From Bacteroidota bacterium (lineage in GTDB: Bacteria > Bacteroidota > Bacteroidia > UBA4408), in contig JADKHO010000003.1 of assembly GCA_016721765.1 (NCBI GenBank), forward strand, positions 1-64,000: 64,000 nt of DNA, in the 5' to 3' direction. The position numbers and the translations under genes are program-made. Shown here piece after piece: positions 9,676-18,520 of this stretch; position 1 is the first letter of the stretch; each line of letters opens with the position of its first letter. The notes beneath the pieces were generated by a model. It was not told the origin of the DNA. It worked only from the letters and a program-made list of their open reading frames with translations, and did no database searches.

Positions 9676-10265
9676 GGTGTGAATAGGATTTAAAAGAAGA
9701 GCATATAAAATTGACCAGCACTCATCCCCGTTTGCAAAGCAGATGCTTTAAATTTGCATTTTTATTGTAATAAACAAAAACACCGCATTGCGCCATTTTA
9801 GTAGTAAATTTATATCTCTTAGATTCGAATTCTGCGTAGAGATCGATAAAAAATAACCAATAAGCAAGGAACATATTTCAAACCCTTAACAGTTGTTAAT
9901 TGGGTAATTTATTCACAAAAACCATGTAAAGGCCATGATTATGAAGCATGATGAAGTTTTCCTTTTTTAGCAGCGTTGGGTATTAATCTGATCACAAATG
10001 GGAGTGGAAATTGTAAAATGCTATTTAGTAATAAGTTGCTAACGCAAGAAACAAAAATACCGCCTTGAGACTATTCGGAATGGCAACTATTACTATAATG
10101 TATCTAATCGGAAAAAGATTACAGGTCGAGGTAAGGTCGCTAGTGTTAAGTGATTAGTTTTTATATCTTTTTTCAGGGTTTAAAAGTCATAAATCGCTGT
10201 AAATGCAATAAAAGGATATAGGTTTAACTTATTCCGTTTTGATTTTCAAATGAGAAATCATACTG
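9676..10265. other. 590-bp intergenic stretch, no gene seen
   Basis: No frame shows a credible protein on either strand. The sequence is AT-rich with scattered stop codons and no clear hairpin until repeat copy 2. It may hold remnants too decayed to read. Confidence 0.45.
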
Positions 10266-10350
10266 GCAATAACCTTTATGTCTTCTAGAAAATGGTTCGA
10301 GATTTAGTTCAGTCAAGCCAACAAAAAGCCTCGCAATGTGCGGGGCTTTT
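10266..10350 (+). repeat. Direct repeat copy 2 (with copy 1 at 5153-5237)
   Basis: Matches copy 1 in the same orientation, including GCAATAACC, CTTCTAGAAAATGGTTCGAG, CAGT, AAGCC and the terminator hairpin, with scattered substitutions and a one-base indel. Confidence 0.7.
10324..10350 (-). terminator. Terminator downstream of folC
   Basis: AAAAGCCTCGC pairs with GCGGGGCTTTT around AATGT. It lies 26 bp past the folC stop on the minus strand, where the A-run reads as a T-run, and could also work on the plus strand. Confidence 0.65.
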
Positions 10351-10375
10351 GTCGTTAATAAACATATTTCGTTTT

Positions 10376-11671
10376 TTAAACCACCTCAGCCACTGTAAAC
10401 GTTGAGCCTCCAATAAAAATTAAATCCTCTTTTGTAGCATTTTTCTTGGCGGCTTTTAAGGCATCATACACCGAATCATACGATTTACCTTTTAAACCTG
10501 CTTTTTTGGCCTGTGCCTCAAGTTCCTTTTCATTCAAAGCTCTTGGTAATTCTGCCTTACAGAAATAGTATATCGCTTTAGCAGGAAGTACTTTCAGTAG
10601 CTTACTAATGTCCTTGTCATTTACCACGCCAATCACAAAATGTAACTTTTTGTGAGGCGTTGTTTCAAGCTGCTTTACCACTTCCTTTAAGCCCGCTTCA
10701 TTGTGACCGGTATCTGCAACAATGAGCGGATTGCGTCCTAAAATTTGCCAACGCCCTTGCAAATCGGTTTGCACAATCACTTTCGCTATCCCTGCTCTAA
10801 TATCCTTTTCAGTAACGATAAAGGATTGTTGTTGCAACAATTCAATGGCTTGCAAAACGGTGCAAACGTTTTTGTGCTGGTAAAGGCCTAATAATGGCAA
10901 TTCTACTTTTTCTAAATAGCTTTTACCATTTTGAAGTATATCCAACACTTGAACGGGAGCAACAGTTCCTTTGGTAAGCGCTTGTTTCACCTTATATTTT
11001 TGATCCGCGAAAAATAGTTCGGATTTATGTTGAATCGCTACTTTAGAAAAAATAAAGCGTGTTTCAGCTTGCATTTCACCAATCACCACAGGAGTCTTTA
11101 ATTTTATGATTCCGGCCTTTTCAAGTGCAATTTTTTCCAAAGTTTCTCCAAGCAATGCCTGGTGGTCATAACTAATATTGGTAATCACCGATAACAAGGG
11201 TTTAATCACATTTGTGGAATCTAATCTTCCTCCTAAACCGGTTTCAATTATGGCAATATCAACCTGTTCTTTTTCGAAATAGCAAAATGCCATTCCAACG
11301 GTAATTTCAAAAAAGGAAGGTTTTATCTTTTCAAAACCGCTTTTGTATTTCTCCACAAAATCAACCACATCGTGCTGACTAATCATTTTGCCATTGATTT
11401 TAATGCGCTCCCTAAAATCTTTTAAATGAGGGGAGGTATACAAACCTACTCGATAACCGGCGCTTTGCAGGATGGATGCAAGCAAATGCGAAACCGAGCC
11501 TTTCCCATTGGTACCGGCAATGTGTATGGTTTTAAATTTTTTTTCAGGATTTTTTAGCAGCTTACACAGGGCAACCGTATTGGTTAAATCTGCGCGATAA
11601 GCAGCAGCACCAATGCGTTGAAACATTGGCAAGCTGGCATACAAATAATCAAGCGCTTGTTTGTAATTCAT
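10376..11671 (-). CDS. folC: Bifunctional folylpolyglutamate/dihydrofolate synthase FolC
   Basis: 431 residues, the usual family length. Mur-ligase fold: P-loop GTNGKGS at 53-59, SPHL at 80-83, ETGLGGRLDSTN at 143-154, YDHQALLG at 168-175 and EKAGIIK at 184-190, then a C-terminal ligase domain with ADTGHNEAG. Known: adds L-glutamate to dihydropteroate and to reduced folates, using ATP, in the cytoplasm. It is the last gene of a minus-strand run behind the TonB/ExbBD genes (74-bp gap) and is followed by a hairpin terminator. The start ATG is preceded by an A/T-rich leader, typical here. Nothing unusual. Confidence 0.95.
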   Translation of the reverse strand: MNYKQALDYLYASLPMFQRIGAAAYRADLTNTVALCKLLKNPEKKFKTIHIAGTNGKGSVSHLLASILQSAGYRVGLYTSPHLKDFRERIKINGKMISQHDVVDFVEKYKSGFEKIKPSFFEITVGMAFCYFEKEQVDIAIIETGLGGRLDSTNVIKPLLSVITNISYDHQALLGETLEKIALEKAGIIKLKTPVVIGEMQAETRFIFSKVAIQHKSELFFADQKYKVKQALTKGTVAPVQVLDILQNGKSYLEKVELPLLGLYQHKNVCTVLQAIELLQQQSFIVTEKDIRAGIAKVIVQTDLQGRWQILGRNPLIVADTGHNEAGLKEVVKQLETTPHKKLHFVIGVVNDKDISKLLKVLPAKAIYYFCKAELPRALNEKELEAQAKKAGLKGKSYDSVYDALKAAKKNATKEDLIFIGGSTFTVAEVV

Positions 11672-11744
11672 ACCCTACAAAAATTTTGCGAATATAATCT
11701 GAAACTTTCAGCGCAACAAATTGAATTTTAAGGGTAAAGCGAAT

Positions 11745-12608
11745 TTATTTTAAAAGAAAATTATATACAATCGTGCCGCGTTGCTCATCGGGAGCATCCG
11801 GTTTGGCATTAAACTTAGCGCGGAGTGCCGCTTGTTTTGCTTTTTCTAAAAGATAAGAGTTGGTAGTCGTAGAGCCTTTCACGCCGGGTTTTGCGCTAAT
11901 TACATTTCCTAATTTATCCACCGAAATTTCTACCACCACGCGCCCTTCCACTTGCTGGGTATATTCCGGAATAGGTATTTTTTGCGATTTACGGCCGCCT
12001 AAGCTGTAAGATATTCCACCACCGTCACCACCGGGGCCGTTTGCTCCTGGGGTGTCTCCATGCCCGCCACCGGGTCCATGATATTTCGAATCCATGCTGC
12101 CGTCAGGTGAGCCTTGATCGCCGGGTTTTCCGGTTTCTCCTTCACTGCCGTTGCTACCGCCATCTGATTTGCTTTTTCCTTTGTACAATGAACTTGCATT
12201 CACTACAGGCTTGGGCGGCTCTATATCTTTAACAGGAGTTTCAACCGCCTTGGTAACGGTTTCTGTTGCCGGTTTTTGTTTCAATACTTCGGGTGCATCT
12301 TCTGTTTCTTGCGTTACCACGGCTTCTTCAACAGGGGCAGTTAGCTTTTCAATCTTCGTTTTTATTTCCTCTGTTAACTCAGGTGCTTGTGAGTTTTTTA
12401 AACTGGTTGCCTCTCGTGGTTGTACTTCGCCCATCCCATCATCCGAAGTTCCAAAATTTACTTCAATACCCGGACTTCCAGCATCCGGAAAAGGAGGAAT
12501 GGGTGTTTTAAATACGATCAATAAAAACAAAAGCAAAAGCAGGCCATGAAACAGCAATGTTCCCACCAGCGCAGCAATGCGGTTATTGTTTTGTTCTTCT
12601 TGAGCCAT
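11745..12608 (-). CDS. TonB-like energy transducer
   Basis: 287 residues. A short cytoplasmic start is followed by one membrane segment at about 12-33 (LLFHGLLLLLFLLIVF), then a Pro/Glu/Lys-rich periplasmic spacer, a Gly/Asp-rich linker and a C-terminal TonB-type domain (EGRVVVEISVDKLGNV ... GTIVYNFLL). Known: such proteins carry proton-motive energy from ExbB-ExbD to outer-membrane receptors. It starts 1 bp after exbD, so it is in the same operon. A second TonB-like gene begins the operon, so the locus encodes two different transducers on one motor. The family is certain; which receptors it serves is not visible. Confidence 0.85.
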   Translation of the reverse strand: MAQEEQNNNRIAALVGTLLFHGLLLLLFLLIVFKTPIPPFPDAGSPGIEVNFGTSDDGMGEVQPREATSLKNSQAPELTEEIKTKIEKLTAPVEEAVVTQETEDAPEVLKQKPATETVTKAVETPVKDIEPPKPVVNASSLYKGKSKSDGGSNGSEGETGKPGDQGSPDGSMDSKYHGPGGGHGDTPGANGPGGDGGGISYSLGGRKSQKIPIPEYTQQVEGRVVVEISVDKLGNVISAKPGVKGSTTTNSYLLEKAKQAALRAKFNAKPDAPDEQRGTIVYNFLLK

Positions 12609-12609
12609 T

Positions 12610-13011
12610 TTATTTAGTGGTTTTGGCAGCCATTACCATGCGCACTTTTAATTTATTTCCTATCTCCAGCACATCCACAAGGTCTTGCACGGTCAGCGAA
12701 TTGTCGACACGAAGCACAATAGTAGCTTCTGAAACACCACTTATTAAAATGCGAAGCTGGCCTTCCAAATTTTCAAATGCGATGGGTTTGTTGTTTAAAT
12801 AAATTTCTTTGTCTTTCGATATATCTACCGTGAATTGCTGTTTGCTCATGGTTTGCACAGATGAGGCTTTGGGCAACAAGAGTTTAATTACACTCGGATT
12901 TACCAGCGTTGATACAATGAGAAAAAACAACATCAAAAAAAACATGATGTCACTCATTGAGGATGCGCCTACCTCTGCGGCAAAGCGGTGTTTATTTCTC
13001 CTTAAACTCAT
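12610..13011 (-). CDS. exbD: Biopolymer transporter ExbD
   Basis: 133 residues with one transmembrane segment at about 20-38 (SDIMFFLMLFFLIVST). It begins with the conserved aspartate D21 that carries protons in ExbD/TolR, followed by a periplasmic domain. Known partner: ExbB, forming the inner-membrane proton-driven motor for TonB. The ATG overlaps the exbB stop by 4 nt, indicating translational coupling, and the TonB-like gene follows after 1 bp. Length and motif are typical of Bacteroidota ExbD. Confidence 0.92.
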   Translation of the reverse strand: MSLRRNKHRFAAEVGASSMSDIMFFLMLFFLIVSTLVNPSVIKLLLPKASSVQTMSKQQFTVDISKDKEIYLNNKPIAFENLEGQLRILISGVSEATIVLRVDNSLTVQDLVDVLEIGNKLKVRMVMAAKTTK

Positions 13012-13745
13012 AGTGCAGGTTCTTGTAATAAATCAATAAATTCAACACTGGCTGTTTCCATTTTTGTTACCACACTATCCACCATCATACTCAACACATG
13101 ATAGCTTACATAAGCAAATATACCCACAACTAATCCGGCAGCACTGGTAATCATCTTTTCATACAAACCTCCCGAAATTAATCCAATGCTAATGTTATCC
13201 GCAAGCGAGATATTATAAAATATTTTAATAACCCCGCTTATCGTTCCAATGAAACCAAACATAGGTGCTATACCGGCAATAATTCCCAATATGTTGAGAT
13301 TTTTTTCCAGCTTGGCTACTTCCAGTTTTCCTACGCCTTCAATAGCACTTTCCACTTCTTTTATGGGTTTATCAATGCGGTTAACACCTTTTTCAATCAT
13401 CTTGTAAACGGGGGTGTTTCCGCTTTTACAATAAGCTTTTGCAGCAGTCATATTTCCGGTGGAGATATAATCTTTTATGGTAAGCATAAAATTGCCCTCC
13501 ATCTTGTTTGCCTTACGGATAGTGATGTAGCGCTCAATTAAAATATAAATACTTATGATGGAAAGTATGCCAATCGGAATCATAATATAGCCCCCTTTCA
13601 TGATGAGGGTGAGCAATGACAATGAATCTTCCTTTGGCGGCAAAGCTGCTGTAGTTGCGGCAACTGCGGTATTCGCTACTTTGCTGAGCGTATCCTGTGC
13701 AACACCTGCGGTACTTGTTATTTGAAGAAGAATGGATGAAAGCAT
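13008..13745 (-). CDS. exbB: MotA/TolQ/ExbB proton channel family protein
   Basis: 245 residues. A Ser/Ala/Thr-rich N-terminal extension is followed by a first membrane segment at about 51-72, a cytoplasmic loop at 73-148, and a long hydrophobic pair at about 150-176 (GIAPMFGFIGTISGVI) and 186-222 (GLISGGLYEKMITSAAGL). The latter two carry the family glycine and threonine motifs. Known role: scaffold of the ExbB-ExbD proton motor. It lies 177 bp downstream of a TonB gene and overlaps exbD, so the four genes form a TonB-ExbB-ExbD-TonB operon. Confidence 0.92.
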   Translation of the reverse strand: MLSSILLQITSTAGVAQDTLSKVANTAVAATTAALPPKEDSLSLLTLIMKGGYIMIPIGILSIISIYILIERYITIRKANKMEGNFMLTIKDYISTGNMTAAKAYCKSGNTPVYKMIEKGVNRIDKPIKEVESAIEGVGKLEVAKLEKNLNILGIIAGIAPMFGFIGTISGVIKIFYNISLADNISIGLISGGLYEKMITSAAGLVVGIFAYVSYHVLSMMVDSVVTKMETASVEFIDLLQEPAL

Positions 13746-13922
13746 ATTTTCTTAATTTTTATATTGTTTAAAATATCCGCTAAATTAGCGAGAAGCCAAG
13801 GGTGAACCTGTTTGTTAAGACCTAACTTATAAACAGCAATTTGTTAGTTGAGTAGATTCAGAAAATGTGTCACTTCTAAGCAAATAGCTCCTAATTACAA
13901 AGGACACGCAACGATTTTTTTA

Positions 13923-14741
13923 TTAGCGGAGTTCAAATTTTACCGGCAAGCTAAAAACCACATTAACATTTTTTCCTTTATAAATACCGGGTTTCCATGG
14001 TGGAAATAAATTAACTACACGCATCACTTCTGCATCACAGGCAGAATAAAGCCCTTTTGCAATTTTCACTTCTTTAACTTTTCCGTTTTTATCCACCATA
14101 AAGGAAACATAAACAGTTCCTTTTATTCCATTTTCTTTAGCCTGCATAGGATAAACAATATGGTGCGATAAAAATTCCATAAGCTTATCTATTCCTCCCG
14201 GAAATTCAGGTGCAATATCTATTTCCGCTAAGTTCTTAGTTGTTTCGCCTAAACCCATTCCCCCGGCACTTTCTGAACCACTAGCTCCGGTTTGAAGCAC
14301 TGCCGGTAATTCGGAAGTGCTACCACTTGTTGAAACAGCTGAATGCGCACTTAAGTCTTCTGCAGGCTTAATTGTTTCCACGATGGGGGCATCATCTTTT
14401 ATCTCCGCCACAACATCTTTATTAGCTTCACTTTTACTTTGTGCAACATGCACTTTTTCAGCAAGCGGCATTACCTTTGTTTTGTTAAGGTAAGTGAGGT
14501 CAATCTCAATCTTTATTTGTTCAAATTCCTTTTTTTGCAAAGGCAAAATTGTTTCGGCATTTTTTTGGTTCAGAACAGCAAAAATTCCTGCAAAGAGCAG
14601 TACTGAAAGCATAGCCGTAGAAAAGGATTTAAGCAGGTTTTGTTCGTATTCCTTTCGGAGGATGTAAGCGCCGTAATTTTTATTTCGTTTTTCAAACAAC
14701 AATTCAGTAAAGTTGTCTGAAGCATTTATTAAATTTTTCAT
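13923..14741 (-). CDS. tonB: Energy transducer TonB
   Basis: 272 residues. The N-terminal cytoplasmic part contains the Bacteroidota TonB signature (LLFEKRNKNYGAYILRKEYE), followed by a membrane segment at about 39-57, a spacer rich in Glu/Lys/Ser, and a classical C-terminal TonB domain (EFPGGIDKLMEFLSHHI, GTVYVSFMVDKNGKVKEV, FPPWKPGIYKGKNV). Known role: spans the periplasm and energises outer-membrane transporters with ExbB-ExbD. It is the first gene of the minus-strand operon, so the 226-bp region upstream should hold the promoter. Confidence 0.93.
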   Translation of the reverse strand: MKNLINASDNFTELLFEKRNKNYGAYILRKEYEQNLLKSFSTAMLSVLLFAGIFAVLNQKNAETILPLQKKEFEQIKIEIDLTYLNKTKVMPLAEKVHVAQSKSEANKDVVAEIKDDAPIVETIKPAEDLSAHSAVSTSGSTSELPAVLQTGASGSESAGGMGLGETTKNLAEIDIAPEFPGGIDKLMEFLSHHIVYPMQAKENGIKGTVYVSFMVDKNGKVKEVKIAKGLYSACDAEVMRVVNLFPPWKPGIYKGKNVNVVFSLPVKFELR

Positions 14742-14967
14742 GACAATTGGTTTTAGTTAAATGATGTTGTAGGAGAGATGCCGAAGTTTTTAATTTTCCA
14801 TAAATGAAAATTATAACCCTACACAACTAACGAGATTCAAGCACAAATATTGTTAGCTTTTCATTTTTAAGTTTCCAAAAATTCAATTCTGGTTTAAAAA
14901 AAATCGTTTAACGGTGTATGTTTTTTTAAATTTTGTAAGTACCTTTAATTACCTAATTTTTTAAATC

Positions 14968-15951
14968 ATGAAAACAAAATTATACCTAGGAGCCTTTTTG
15001 CTTTTTCAATCTTTACTACCAAAGGCACAAAATATCGAAAACCCAGGCTTCGACAGTGCATACATTGGGGGCATCGATAGAATTCATTCCTGGATAACAT
15101 CCGATGCTTGGTACAACTGGACTATCGATACAGTGCAACCTCATACTCCTAATACTCATTATGTTTCTGTTGGATTACAATACCACGAATTGTTGCAAAC
15201 GGTTCAATTAGAATACGCAAATGCCTTTGAAGGTGCGCTTGCAATTAAATTGTTTTCTGTAAACGGAAAAGTAAGAGTGGATGGGAACCCCTACAAAGGA
15301 TTTATCACAAACGGAAATCATTTTTATACCGATAGCCAAGGCTATTTGGATTTTGTAAAGGGCGGTACTCCTTTTCCTTTCAGACCATCTAAATTAAGAG
15401 GGCACTTTAAATTCGATAACACTTCGCCATCGCTTACTAATTTTGGAAAAGCACGAATATTGCTCAAGAAATACAATTCAACTTTGCAGCAAATTGATAC
15501 AGTTGCTTACGCTGAAAGCACTATGCAATTTTATCCCACTGCTAATTGGACAGCATTCGAATTGCCTTTAGTCTATCAAAGCAATCAAACTCCCGACAGT
15601 GTTGTGCTGGTTTTCGAATCTTCTGCATGGGGTCTTTCTTCTACCTTTTGGCTTGACAGCCTCGGCTTTTATTATCCCAATCCCAGCGCTATAAATGAGT
15701 TTAATCAAATACAAAAGCCGCTTTTTTTTCACGATGTAATTAATCATAGCATTGAGTTAAACAAGGAGGTTCTGTTTCGGGAAATTAAATTGTATAACAG
15801 TATCGGAAAAATTGTTCGCCAAGGAAAAGAAAACGATTTTAGCATCAGCATTGACAATCTTTACACAGGTATTTATTTTCTAGAGCTTGAAACCGCTTCC
15901 TCCGGAAGGAAGATTTACAAGATTCTTGTTAGTGATTCTTCTGCAAAATAA
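14968..15951 (+). CDS. Secreted PCMD-like protein with T9SS sorting domain
   Basis: 327 residues. Signal peptide MKTKLYLGAFLLFQSLLPKA; the mature part begins NIENPGFDSAYIGG and contains RPSKLRGHFKFDN, FWLDSLGFYY and regularly spaced beta strands. This resembles the putative carbohydrate-metabolism (PCMD) fold seen in Bacteroidota surface proteins. The last 75 residues are a T9SS sorting domain (IKLYNSIGKIVRQGKE ... GRKIYKILVS). Export through the outer membrane by T9SS follows from this. It is divergent from the tonB operon. The substrate is unknown, and the PCMD call is by eye. Confidence 0.7.
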   Translation: MKTKLYLGAFLLFQSLLPKAQNIENPGFDSAYIGGIDRIHSWITSDAWYNWTIDTVQPHTPNTHYVSVGLQYHELLQTVQLEYANAFEGALAIKLFSVNGKVRVDGNPYKGFITNGNHFYTDSQGYLDFVKGGTPFPFRPSKLRGHFKFDNTSPSLTNFGKARILLKKYNSTLQQIDTVAYAESTMQFYPTANWTAFELPLVYQSNQTPDSVVLVFESSAWGLSSTFWLDSLGFYYPNPSAINEFNQIQKPLFFHDVINHSIELNKEVLFREIKLYNSIGKIVRQGKENDFSISIDNLYTGIYFLELETASSGRKIYKILVSDSSAK

Positions 15952-16003
15952 AGATTAATGCTTTTTGTGCGGCTTAATTTTTAATTTCGTGGCACATACT
16001 TTT

Positions 16004-16777
16004 ATGAATTCAAAAAAGCCTTTAATTTTAGTAACCAACGACGATGGAATCAATGCACCCGGCATTCGCACGCTCGTATCGGTAATGCACGAAATAGGGG
16101 AGGTGTTTGTAGTTGCTCCCGATCGTCCGCAATCAGGCATGGGACATGCCATTACCATAAATTCTACCTTGCGTATTCAAAAATTGAGTTTGGATGGAAA
16201 GCATACCGAGTACAGCTGCAGCGGAACTCCGGTAGATTGTGTAAAAATGGCCATCAATAAATTAATGCCACGCAAACCGGATTTAATTGTTTCCGGAATT
16301 AATCACGGGAGCAATTCTTCCATCAATGTTATTTATTCAGGTACCATGAGTGCTGCGGTTGAAGGGGCTATCGAAGATATTTCATCCATTGGTTTTTCTT
16401 TGTGCAATCATTCTATTGATGCTGATTTTTCGGCCACAAAAAAATATGTGAAATCGATTTGCGAAAAAATGTTGGCCGAAAACCTTCCAAGTGGCGTATG
16501 CCTGAATGTAAATTTTCCGGATGTAAAAGCGGAGTTGATTGCTGGTATAAAAGTGTGTCGCCAAGCTAAAGCCATGTGGGTGGAAGATTTGGAGGAACGC
16601 CACGACCCAAGCGGCAAACCCTATTACTGGTTAACCGGATATTTTAAAGATCAAGACCACAAAGAGGATACCGATGAATGGGCACTGAAAAATAATTTTA
16701 TTTCAATAGTTCCGGTACATATTGATTTTACAGCTTATTCAGCTATCGATAAATTAAAAGCATGGAGCCTGAAATAA
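16004..16777 (+). CDS. surE: 5'/3'-nucleotidase SurE
   Basis: 257 residues from ATG 16004. A TTG 39 nt upstream is in frame, but the ATG gives the normal N-terminus ILVTNDDGINAPG. Metal ligands are visible: D13-D14 in TNDDG, S44 in QSGMGHAI and N100 in SGINHGSN. Known: SurE is a cytoplasmic metal-dependent phosphatase acting on nucleoside 5'- and 3'-monophosphates. Its end overlaps the start of a small membrane protein gene by 16 nt, which suggests co-translation. Family length is about 250, so this is complete. Confidence 0.95.
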   Translation: MNSKKPLILVTNDDGINAPGIRTLVSVMHEIGEVFVVAPDRPQSGMGHAITINSTLRIQKLSLDGKHTEYSCSGTPVDCVKMAINKLMPRKPDLIVSGINHGSNSSINVIYSGTMSAAVEGAIEDISSIGFSLCNHSIDADFSATKKYVKSICEKMLAENLPSGVCLNVNFPDVKAELIAGIKVCRQAKAMWVEDLEERHDPSGKPYYWLTGYFKDQDHKEDTDEWALKNNFISIVPVHIDFTAYSAIDKLKAWSLK

Positions 16778-17064
16778 AAAAATACGACAAACTTTTGCTT
16801 GGATTACTGCTCGGAATTATTACTCCGCTGATTGTATTGCTGGTGTATTACAAAATCAATTTTTACTACATCCGTGTCGATACCTTTTTGTACGAAACTT
16901 TTATGAAACGTATTTTTCTTCCGCTGCTAAGTTTGTGCGTGCTTGGCAACCTGGCCGTGTTTTTTATTTTTATTCAAACCGATAGGTATTATTCAGCGCG
17001 TGGAGTAGTATTCGCTACTTTATTGTATGCAATTGTTGTTTTTATTTTGAAGTTTACGCTGTAA
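16762..17064 (+). CDS. Small integral membrane protein, unknown function
   Basis: 100 residues with three predicted membrane segments: LLGLLLGIITPLIVLLVYY (about 12-30), FLPLLSLCVLGNLAVFFIF (about 51-70) and GVVFATLLYAIVVFILKF (about 81-98). It starts 16 nt inside surE in another frame and so is very likely translated from the same message. No catalytic motif is visible and no named family is recognised. The overlap with surE and the intact hydrophobic pattern argue that it is real. Confidence 0.7.
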   Translation: MEPEIKKYDKLLLGLLLGIITPLIVLLVYYKINFYYIRVDTFLYETFMKRIFLPLLSLCVLGNLAVFFIFIQTDRYYSARGVVFATLLYAIVVFILKFTL

Positions 17065-17092
17065 TTCAAATAGCATTTAAGCTCCTTAAAAA

Positions 17093-18511
17093 ATGAGTAG
17101 TTTGTTTAAACAATACTGGAAACTGGTCTTTGGGCTGTTGCTGACGTGTTTAAATGTAGAAACTTTTGCTGCTGAAATTGTGCTGAAATCAGGCAATAAA
17201 TCGCATGTGAATTTGGTGGTGAAGAATGTCTGTGGCTACTATGGGAATATTGTTGTTTGTAATGGAAGTGATACTTTAAGTATACCGCATTCCATTGGAA
17301 CTGTAATGGGTGGTTCTTACACTGCTTTTGATTCTTTGCAGTCTTTCAATAAAATTACTACACTAGAAGTGGAGCCTGAAGGTATTGGACCTTGGTTTAA
17401 AAAATATTTATATGTGGGCGACTCCACCAAGATCCAAAAATTTTATGTTGATTATCCACTTGCGAATCCATATGATACAACTCAAATTTATCCGCAACAG
17501 TTTTTTTATATGGATAGTATTACCGCATTTTCATCAATTGGGGGATTTAATTATATATTAAAGTCAACTTCAGTAGGGCCAAACTTTTTTGTGTTGGATA
17601 CTAGCCTTACCTCAAACTTTGCTTCACTTCATCTTAATATGCTTCCTAAAACAATGTATTGTAATTACAACCAAACTGTATACATTACAGGAGAGGATGC
17701 ATTGCAACATACGAAGCTTTCTATTATTTCTCCCTCATATACACTGTTAATGGATACTGTGTTGCCTTCTTATGCGGATAATGTAAAACATTTGGTTCTT
17801 GATTTTCAAAATTTAACGCTGGTTTGTTCCCCAGGCGATTCATGCATTAACATAGTTAAGTATAACCTTACAACTGGTGCGCTTTCCATTTATTTATTGC
17901 TTACTAACTCAGGTATTCACGCCAGCGAAATCGTTGGAACATCTCTTGTTTATCAACCCGAAATAGGGAATTTGGGGACTAACGATGAAAAAAAATTATT
18001 TGATTTTGATTTATGGAACTTAAACTCTAACGGACCCTTTTTGATTAATAAAAGACTTAAGCTTATTAAATATCCCGATAGCAATCCGAATGTTAGTTTC
18101 TATCCGTATATAAATCTGGTGGAAGAATCCATAAACCCTGCGAAAGTGTATCAGTATAGTGTATTCAACTATTTATTAATTGATTCCTTTTCGACCAGTT
18201 TAAATCCAGACTTGTTTATTGGAGATTTTCGCTGCCCGGTTGGTATTAAGGAATACGATGATTCACAAGTTAAATTCGAGACTTTTCCCAATCCAGCTTC
18301 TAATCTGGTAAACATTGAAAGTTCGGGTTTAATTTGCGGGCGAAATTATGAGTTAGATATTTGTGATGTGGAAGGAAAAATTAAATTTAAAACAAGCATT
18401 CATTCCAAAATGACGCTGTCGCTGCCGGTTGAAACCTTAGCACCCGGAATGTATTTTATTCGGATTCATACCCTAAAAGGAATCGTAATTCAAAAAATAA
18501 TAAAGGAATAA
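17093..18511 (+). CDS. Secreted protein with T9SS sorting domain
   Basis: 472 residues. Signal peptide at 1-26 (KLVFGLLLTCLNVETFAA), a long beta-rich middle without a recognised domain, and a C-terminal T9SS sorting domain from about residue 395 (FETFPNPASNLVNIES, ETLAPGMYFIRIHT, VIQKIIKE). Export by T9SS and surface attachment or release follow from the sorting domain. It lies 28 bp after the small membrane protein gene and converges on the exonuclease gene with a 9-bp gap. The middle part could be a propeller, since it has repeated strand-turn-strand stretches, but I cannot define the blades. Confidence 0.75.
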   Translation: MSSLFKQYWKLVFGLLLTCLNVETFAAEIVLKSGNKSHVNLVVKNVCGYYGNIVVCNGSDTLSIPHSIGTVMGGSYTAFDSLQSFNKITTLEVEPEGIGPWFKKYLYVGDSTKIQKFYVDYPLANPYDTTQIYPQQFFYMDSITAFSSIGGFNYILKSTSVGPNFFVLDTSLTSNFASLHLNMLPKTMYCNYNQTVYITGEDALQHTKLSIISPSYTLLMDTVLPSYADNVKHLVLDFQNLTLVCSPGDSCINIVKYNLTTGALSIYLLLTNSGIHASEIVGTSLVYQPEIGNLGTNDEKKLFDFDLWNLNSNGPFLINKRLKLIKYPDSNPNVSFYPYINLVEESINPAKVYQYSVFNYLLIDSFSTSLNPDLFIGDFRCPVGIKEYDDSQVKFETFPNPASNLVNIESSGLICGRNYELDICDVEGKIKFKTSIHSKMTLSLPVETLAPGMYFIRIHTLKGIVIQKIIKE

Positions 18512-18520
18512 TTACGCTTA

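Noticed and set aside
12041..12549. Long plus-strand frames opposite the TonB-like gene
   Set aside because: They mirror the Gly/Asp/Pro-rich minus-strand gene and show no independent start, domain or codon pattern.
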